Program-made: the position numbers and the translations under genes
In this document: positions 30,585-35,014 of the stretch, piece after piece
Layout of the letters: each line of letters starts with the position of its first letter
Position numbering within the stretch: position 1 is the first letter of the stretch
Assembly: GCA_947371955.1 (NCBI GenBank)
Contig: CANBRQ010000024.1
Span: 1 to 35,014 of the forward strand
Direction of reading: 5' to 3'
DNA from: Paracoccaceae bacterium
Lineage (GTDB): Bacteria; Pseudomonadota; Alphaproteobacteria; Rhodobacterales; Rhodobacteraceae
Length of the DNA stretch: 35,014 nt
The notes under the pieces: model-generated
Database searches by the model: none
Told to the model about the DNA's origin: nothing
Seen by the model: only the letters and a program-made list of their open reading frames with translations

Positions 30585-30876
30585 CCTGTTGAAAATGATG
30601 GGGGCGGTAACGCCCACCGATGCCCTTTGGCTGACCGTCGGCGTTCTTGGCCAACTTATGTTCACCGCTCGCTTCATCGTGCAATGGTGGGCGTCGGAGC
30701 GGGCAGGGCGCTCCGTCGTGCCGGTGATGTTCTGGTACTTTTCCATCCTCGGCAGCCTGATCGTGCTGGCCTACGGCATCCACAAGCTGGAGCCGGTCAT
30801 CATCATCGGACAGCTGCCCGGCACTGTGATCTATGCGCGCAATCTTTGGCTGATCCGCAAAGAGAAGCTGGTGTGA
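30577..30876 (+). CDS. Lipid-A-biosynthesis N-terminal-domain (LAB_N) membrane protein
   Basis: A 99-residue membrane protein with three hydrophobic spans. LMFTARFIVQWWASERAGRS, SVVPVMFWYFSILGS and PGTVIYARNLWL match the LAB_N family, small proteins related to EmrE-like folds and found fused or next to lipid A and polyprenyl-sugar enzymes. A flippase or accessory role for lipid-linked sugars is a common suggestion but not shown by sequence. The ATG lies inside the end of the glycosyltransferase gene (ATGTATAA), with GAGGAAA upstream. Its stop overlaps the PAP2 start (GTGTGA). Confidence 0.88.
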   Translation: MYNLLKMMGAVTPTDALWLTVGVLGQLMFTARFIVQWWASERAGRSVVPVMFWYFSILGSLIVLAYGIHKLEPVIIIGQLPGTVIYARNLWLIRKEKLV

Positions 30877-31529
30877 GGCTGATCCTGTCGCTGCTGCTGG
30901 CCACCCTTCTGGCAAGCGCAATGTTCCTGACTTTTCCAAGCCTCGACCTTGCCACCGCCCGTCTGTTCTACGACGGGACGGCTTTCCCGATCGCGGCCAA
31001 CCGCCCGGTCGAGGCCGTGCGGGTTGCGCTATATGCTGCGGAAGATCTGGGCTTTCTTTTGACACTGGCATTGGCCATGCGGCGGCGGCCTTTTCTGAAC
31101 CTCACAGCTCGCCAATGGCTGTTCCAAATGCTGGTCTATCTTCTGGGACCGGGGCTGATCGTCAACGGGATCCTCAAGCGGTTCTGGGGTAGGGCGCGCC
31201 CGTTCCAGGTGACCGAGTTCGGCGGTTCGGCACCGTTTTCGCGCGCCTGGGCAATCAGTGACCAGTGCTGCGGCAATACGTCTTTCGTCTCCGGAGAAAT
31301 GGCGGGTGCCACGGCGTTGGCAATCAGTCTTGCGATGATCCTGCATGCCAATCGGCTCCGGACGGGTGAAAAGGTCTACTGGCTGGGGCTGTTGGCGACC
31401 CTCGCGCTGCCATTGGTGACCGCATGGCAGCGCATGGCGGCTGGCAAGCACTTTCTGTCCGATATCGTGATTTCTGCTTTGCTCGTCTGCCTCATGGCAG
31501 CGGTGCTTCAGCGGATGCTGCCCCGGTAA
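30873..31529 (+). CDS. PAP2-family lipid phosphatase
   Basis: A 218-residue integral membrane phosphatase with about six spans. Motif 1 is KRFWGRARP (K102 to P110). Motif 3 is R187, H193 and D197 in QRMAAGKHFLSD. Motif 2 reads SFVSGEM (140-143), with glutamate where the classic PSGH has histidine; I believe this SGE form occurs in one subfamily, so activity is not excluded. The start is a GTG at 30873, overlapping the LAB_N stop. PAP2 enzymes remove phosphate from undecaprenyl pyrophosphate, lipid A or phosphatidyl lipids. In this unit, removal of phosphate from a lipid A or a lipid carrier is the simplest inference. Confidence 0.87.
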   Translation: MRLILSLLLATLLASAMFLTFPSLDLATARLFYDGTAFPIAANRPVEAVRVALYAAEDLGFLLTLALAMRRRPFLNLTARQWLFQMLVYLLGPGLIVNGILKRFWGRARPFQVTEFGGSAPFSRAWAISDQCCGNTSFVSGEMAGATALAISLAMILHANRLRTGEKVYWLGLLATLALPLVTAWQRMAAGKHFLSDIVISALLVCLMAAVLQRMLPR

Positions 31530-31634
31530 GCCCCGCCGGAACCGGTGTTGACTTCTCAAGTGATTCCCCATATCAGCCGCCTACCTTAGCCGGGGGTCTA
31601 TCCTTGCTCGGGTCATGACAATGGAACTGGTCAC

Positions 31635-31657
31635 GATCCGGGCCTAAAGCCCCGATC
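31635..31657 (+). other. Hairpin between the PAP2 gene and rpsL
   Basis: GATC-C-GGGC (31635-31643) pairs with GCCC-C-GATC (31649-31657), one C-C mismatch and loop CTAAA. There is no T-run. It could mark the end of the envelope operon. No confident rpsL promoter was found in the 31530-31796 gap; a TTGACA at 31771 is too close to the start codon. Confidence 0.4.
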
Positions 31658-31796
31658 CTCTGAAATTCCGCCGCACCGCACCCAAGCTGGGAGCGATTGC
31701 GGTTTTGGCATTTTGCGATAGGCGCAAGGTGTCGTGTCGAGAAGTGGCGCATCGAGCTTCGGTGCGAGTATTGACAGAGCAACACGAGGAACGTGC

Positions 31797-32168
31797 ATGC
31801 CGACTATTCAACAGCTGATCCGCAAACCGCGGGAGGCACCAGTCCGGAAGTCCAAGTCGCAACACTTGGAAGCCTGCCCCCAGAAGCGCGGCGTCTGCAC
31901 CCGCGTCTATACCACCACCCCGAAGAAGCCGAACTCCGCTATGCGGAAGGTCGCCAAGGTTCGCCTGACGAACTCCTTCGAAGTGATCTGCTACATTCCC
32001 GGTGAAAAGCACAACCTTCAGGAGCACTCCGTGGTTCTGATCCGCGGCGGTCGTATCAAGGATTTGCCCGGCGTGCGTTACCACATCCTCCGCGGCGTAC
32101 TCGACACGCAGGGCGTCAAGGAACGCCGCCAGCGTCGTTCGAAGTATGGCGCCAAGCGTCCGAAGTGA
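31797..32168 (+). CDS. rpsL: 30S ribosomal protein S12
   Basis: A 123-residue S12, the decoding-centre protein of the small subunit. Streptomycin-site residues are wild type: K43 and K44 in [11 protein letters not shown], and K88 with P91 in KDLPGVRYH. The ATG at 31797 has a GAGGA ribosome site and gives the standard N-terminus [13 protein letters not shown]. It opens the str operon; rpsG follows after 11 bases. Confidence 0.98.
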   Translation: MPTIQQLIRKPREAPVRKSKSQHLEACPQKRGVCTRVYTTTPKKPNSAMRKVAKVRLTNSFEVICYIPGEKHNLQEHSVVLIRGGRIKDLPGVRYHILRGVLDTQGVKERRQRRSKYGAKRPK

Positions 32169-32179
32169 GGAGATAGAGC

Positions 32180-32650
32180 ATGTCCCGTCGTCACGCCGCT
32201 GAGAAGCGCGAAATTCTGCCCGATGCCAAGTATGGTGATCGGGTTTTGTCCAAATTCATGAACAACCTGATGCTCGACGGCAAGAAGTCCGTCGCAGAAG
32301 GCATCGTTTATGGCGCACTTGAGCGTGTTCAGACCCGTCTGAAGCGCGAGCCGATCCAGGCTTTCCATGAAGCGTTGGACAATGTGAAACCCTCCGTCGA
32401 AGTGCGTTCGCGCCGCGTCGGTGGTGCAACCTATCAGGTTCCGGTCGAAGTGCGCACCGAGCGCCGCGAAGCTCTGGCCATCCGTTGGCTGATCATCGCG
32501 GCCCGCAAGCGCAACGAGAACACGATGGAAGAACGTCTGGCTGCTGAACTGTCTGACGCGGTGAACAACCGTGGTACGGCCGTGAAGAAGCGTGAAGACA
32601 CCCACAAGATGGCCGACGCAAACAAAGCGTTCAGCCACTATCGCTGGTAA
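32180..32650 (+). CDS. rpsG: 30S ribosomal protein S7
   Basis: A 156-residue S7, which nucleates assembly of the small-subunit head and often represses the str operon. Family stretches are [50 protein letters not shown], and the ending KAFSHYRW. A strong ribosome site (AGGAGAT) precedes it. fusA starts 9 bases after its stop. Confidence 0.98.
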   Translation: MSRRHAAEKREILPDAKYGDRVLSKFMNNLMLDGKKSVAEGIVYGALERVQTRLKREPIQAFHEALDNVKPSVEVRSRRVGGATYQVPVEVRTERREALAIRWLIIAARKRNENTMEERLAAELSDAVNNRGTAVKKREDTHKMADANKAFSHYRW

Positions 32651-32659
32651 GGTGGAAAT

Positions 32660-34780
32660 ATGGCACGTGAATATGGGCTGAACCGTTATCGTAACTTCGG
32701 GATTATCGCTCACATCGACGCGGGTAAGACCACGACGACCGAGCGTATCCTGTATTACACCGGCAAGACCCACAAGATCGGGGAAGTCCATGATGGCGCA
32801 GCCACCATGGACTGGATGGAGCAAGAGCAAGAGCGTGGTATCACGATCACCTCGGCTGCCACCACGACCTTCTGGCAGCGCCAGATCGACTCCGACAACC
32901 ACGCGTCGGACGACAAGTACCGCTTCAACATCATCGACACCCCCGGCCACGTGGACTTCACCATTGAGGTCGAACGCTCGCTGGCCGTGCTCGATGGCGC
33001 TGTCGTCCTGTTGGACGGCAACGCAGGTGTGGAACCGCAGACTGAAACCGTGTGGCGTCAGGCTGACCGGTATAAGGTGCCGCGCATCGTCTTCGTCAAC
33101 AAGATGGACAAGACCGGTGCCGATTTCTACAACTGCGTGAAGATGATTCAGGAACGCACCGGCGCCTTGCCGATGCCGATCCAGATCCCGATCGGTGCCG
33201 AAGACAAGCTTGAAGGCATCATCGACCTGATCACCATGGAAGAATGGGTCTATCAGGGCGACGACCTTGGTGCGTCCTGGGCGCGCAAACCGATCCGCGA
33301 AAGCCTGAAGGCTGAAGCTGACAAGTGGCGCTATAACATGCTGGAAATCGCCGTCGGCCAGGACGACGAAGCGATGGAAGCCTATCTTGAAGGCAACGAG
33401 CCCGACGAAGCCACGCTTCGCAAGCTGATCCGCAAGGGTACGCTGGCCATCGAGTTCATTCCGATCCTTGCCGGTTCGGCGTTCAAGAACAAGGGCGTCC
33501 AGCCCATGCTCAACGCCGTGATCGACTTTCTGCCCGATCCGCTGGACGTGCCGCCCTACATGGGCTTCCTTCCGGGCGACGAGACGGAAACCCGCAACAT
33601 TGCCCGTTCGGCCGATGATGCGCAGCCCTTCTCGGGTCTGGCGTTCAAGATCATGAACGACCCCTTCATGGGCACCCTGACCTTCACCCGGATCTATTCG
33701 GGCCAAGTGAAGAAGGGCGACGCTCTGGTCAACTCGACCAAGGGCCGCAAGGAACGTGTCGGCCGCATGGTGATGATGCACGCCAACAAGCAGGAAGAAA
33801 TCGCCGAGGCTTATGCCGGCGATATCATGGCGCTGGCTGGCCTGAAGGAAACCACCACGGGTGACACGCTGTGTGATCCGAACCACCAGGTGGTTTTGGA
33901 AACCATGACCTTCCCGACCCCGGTCATCGAAATCGCTGTGGAACCCAAGACCAAGGCCGACCAGGAAAAGATGGGCATCGCGCTCGCTCGACTGGCCGCC
34001 GAAGATCCGTCGTTCCGCGTCGAGACCGATATCGAATCCGGTCAGACGATCATGAAGGGCATGGGCGAACTTCACCTCGACATCCTCGTCGACCGTATGC
34101 GTCGCGAGTTCAAGGTCGAGGCGAACATCGGTGCGCCGCAGGTGGCTTATCGTGAAACGATCAGCCGTGAAGCGGAAATCGACTATACCCACAAGAAGCA
34201 GACTGGTGGCACGGGCCAATTCGCCCGCATCAAGCTAATCATCACCCCGACAGAACCGGGCGTGGGCTATTCGTTCGAGTCCAAGGTTGTGGGCGGTTCG
34301 GTTCCGAAGGAATACATCCCCGGCGTCGAAAAGGGCATCAAGTCCGTCATGGACTCGGGGCCCTTGGCAGGCTTCCCGGTGATCGACTTCAAGGTGGCGC
34401 TGGTTGACGGTGCCTACCACGACGTTGACTCTTCGGTGCTGGCGTTCGAAATCGCGGCGCGGGCTGGCATGCGCGAAGGTCTGAAGAAGGCCGGCGCGAA
34501 ACTGCTGGAACCGATCATGAAAGTCGACGTCGTCACCCCGGAAGACTTTACCGGCGGCGTCATCGGTGACTTGACCTCGCGTCGGGGCATGATCCAGGGC
34601 CAGGACAGCATGGGCAACGCCAACATCATTCATGCGATGGTGCCCTTGGCCAACATGTTCGGCTACATCAACACTCTGCGTTCGATGTCTTCGGGCCGGG
34701 CGACTTTCTCGATGTCGTTCGACCATTACGACGCCGTTCCGCAGAACATCTCGGACGAAATACAGAAGAAATACGCTTGA
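32660..34780 (+). CDS. fusA: Elongation factor G
   Basis: A 706-residue translocase GTPase that moves tRNA-mRNA through the ribosome. The G1 loop is AHIDAGKTT (about 17-25), G2 [12 protein letters not shown]3 DTPGHVDF and G4 [10 protein letters not shown]. Domains II-V follow, with [21 protein letters not shown] and the C-terminal [25 protein letters not shown] precedes the ATG. It is full length with no oddities and is followed by overlapping hairpins and tuf. Confidence 0.98.
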   Translation: MAREYGLNRYRNFGIIAHIDAGKTTTTERILYYTGKTHKIGEVHDGAATMDWMEQEQERGITITSAATTTFWQRQIDSDNHASDDKYRFNIIDTPGHVDFTIEVERSLAVLDGAVVLLDGNAGVEPQTETVWRQADRYKVPRIVFVNKMDKTGADFYNCVKMIQERTGALPMPIQIPIGAEDKLEGIIDLITMEEWVYQGDDLGASWARKPIRESLKAEADKWRYNMLEIAVGQDDEAMEAYLEGNEPDEATLRKLIRKGTLAIEFIPILAGSAFKNKGVQPMLNAVIDFLPDPLDVPPYMGFLPGDETETRNIARSADDAQPFSGLAFKIMNDPFMGTLTFTRIYSGQVKKGDALVNSTKGRKERVGRMVMMHANKQEEIAEAYAGDIMALAGLKETTTGDTLCDPNHQVVLETMTFPTPVIEIAVEPKTKADQEKMGIALARLAAEDPSFRVETDIESGQTIMKGMGELHLDILVDRMRREFKVEANIGAPQVAYRETISREAEIDYTHKKQTGGTGQFARIKLIITPTEPGVGYSFESKVVGGSVPKEYIPGVEKGIKSVMDSGPLAGFPVIDFKVALVDGAYHDVDSSVLAFEIAARAGMREGLKKAGAKLLEPIMKVDVVTPEDFTGGVIGDLTSRRGMIQGQDSMGNANIIHAMVPLANMFGYINTLRSMSSGRATFSMSFDHYDAVPQNISDEIQKKYA

Positions 34781-34786
34781 CGGTGT

Positions 34787-34837
34787 GGCGGGGTGAACCC
34801 CGCCCTACCACCCCCGTAGGGTGGGGTTAACCCCACC
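34787..34837 (+). repeat. Three overlapping hairpins between fusA and tuf
   Basis: First, GGCGGGGT (34787-34794) pairs with ACCCCGCC (34797-34804). Second, CCCTAC (34803-34808) pairs with GTAGGG (34816-34821). Third, a perfect 18-base palindrome GGTGGGGTT/AACCCCACC at 34820-34837. Neighbouring stems share bases, so the second excludes the first and third. It resembles the rpoB-rpoC element in sequence and layout. Confidence 0.7.
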
Positions 34838-34865
34838 GCAACCGAACGAAACGAGGAGCACCCAA

Positions 34866-35014
34866 ATGGGTAAGGCAAAGTTTGAACGGAACAAACCGCA
34901 CGTCAACATCGGCACGATCGGCCACGTTGACCACGGCAAGACGACGCTGACGGCTGCGATCACGAAGTACTTCGGCGAATTCCGCGCCTACGACCAGATC
35001 GACGGCGCACCGGA
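34866..35014 (+). CDS. tuf: Elongation factor Tu, 5' end (partial)
   Basis: The first 49 codons of a second EF-Tu gene, running off the window. The N-terminus [19 protein letters not shown], then the G1 loop GHVDHGKTT, is diagnostic. A good ribosome site (GAGGAG) lies upstream. This is the str-operon copy behind fusA. The other copy ends at 103 on the same strand. Paired tuf copies in proteobacteria are usually kept near-identical by gene conversion (family knowledge); the visible parts do not overlap, so this cannot be tested here. Confidence 0.97.
   Translation, partial: MGKAKFERNKPHVNIGTIGHVDHGKTTLTAAITKYFGEFRAYDQIDGAP

Noticed and set aside
32078-34219. 713-codon open frame antisense to fusA
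   Set aside because: Shadow of fusA and rpsG, with no recognisable domain or independent ribosome site.

Overview
The window looks like GC-rich alphaproteobacterial chromosome, most likely from the Rhodobacterales (Rhodobacter/Paracoccus-type). The main evidence is the gene order tuf, tRNA-Trp, secE, nusG, rplK, rplA, rplJ, rplL, rpoB, rpoC, rpsL, rpsG, fusA, tuf, together with the ribosomal, Rpe and Hyp protein sequences. No database search was possible, so the family assignment is by recognition. Both ends lie in EF-Tu genes: the last 33 codons of one copy open the window, and the first 49 codons of a second copy close it. Both copies are on the + strand, so nearly 35 kb of core and accessory DNA lies between two direct tuf repeats.

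Layout. 1-2241: tuf 3' end with two terminators, an SDR reductase divergent from a TetR regulator with a clear palindromic operator between them, a small DUF2798 membrane protein, and tRNA-Trp(CCA). 2242-5074: a decayed glycerol/dihydroxyacetone locus. The divergent glpD and dhaK genes have both lost their 5' halves, apparently through one deletion across their shared promoter, and carry further stops and frameshifts; dhaL is still open. 5075-11272: a complete [NiFe]-hydrogenase maturation set, hypABCDE on the minus strand and hypF divergent on the plus strand, without hydrogenase structural genes. 11326-12660: rpe-gph. 12909-16318: a 900-residue hybrid histidine kinase with four PAS domains, overlapping an OmpR-type response regulator.

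16520-28842 is the transcription/translation core: secE, nusG, rplKA, rplJL and rpoBC, with recognisable promoters, terminators, an L10 leader and strong intercistronic hairpins. A strong terminator follows rpoC. Then comes a four-gene membrane/envelope insert (EamA transporter; family 2 glycosyltransferase; LAB_N protein; PAP2 phosphatase, the last three overlapping). The str operon rpsL-rpsG-fusA-tuf closes the window.

How the parts work together. The core genes make RNA polymerase, its elongation factor NusG, ribosomal stalk and decoding proteins, and EF-G/EF-Tu. The accessory genes sit as blocks at operon joints, between tuf and tRNA-Trp, between tRNA-Trp and secE, and between rpoC and rpsL. 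I found no CRISPR array, integrase or intact insertion sequence, and no clearly novel multi-gene system. The most interesting items are the deletion-fused glpD/dhaK relic, the orphan hyp set in this locus, the PAS-repeat kinase with nearby direct repeats, the GT2/LAB_N/PAP2 operon, and overlapping hairpins that recur at rpoB-rpoC and fusA-tuf.
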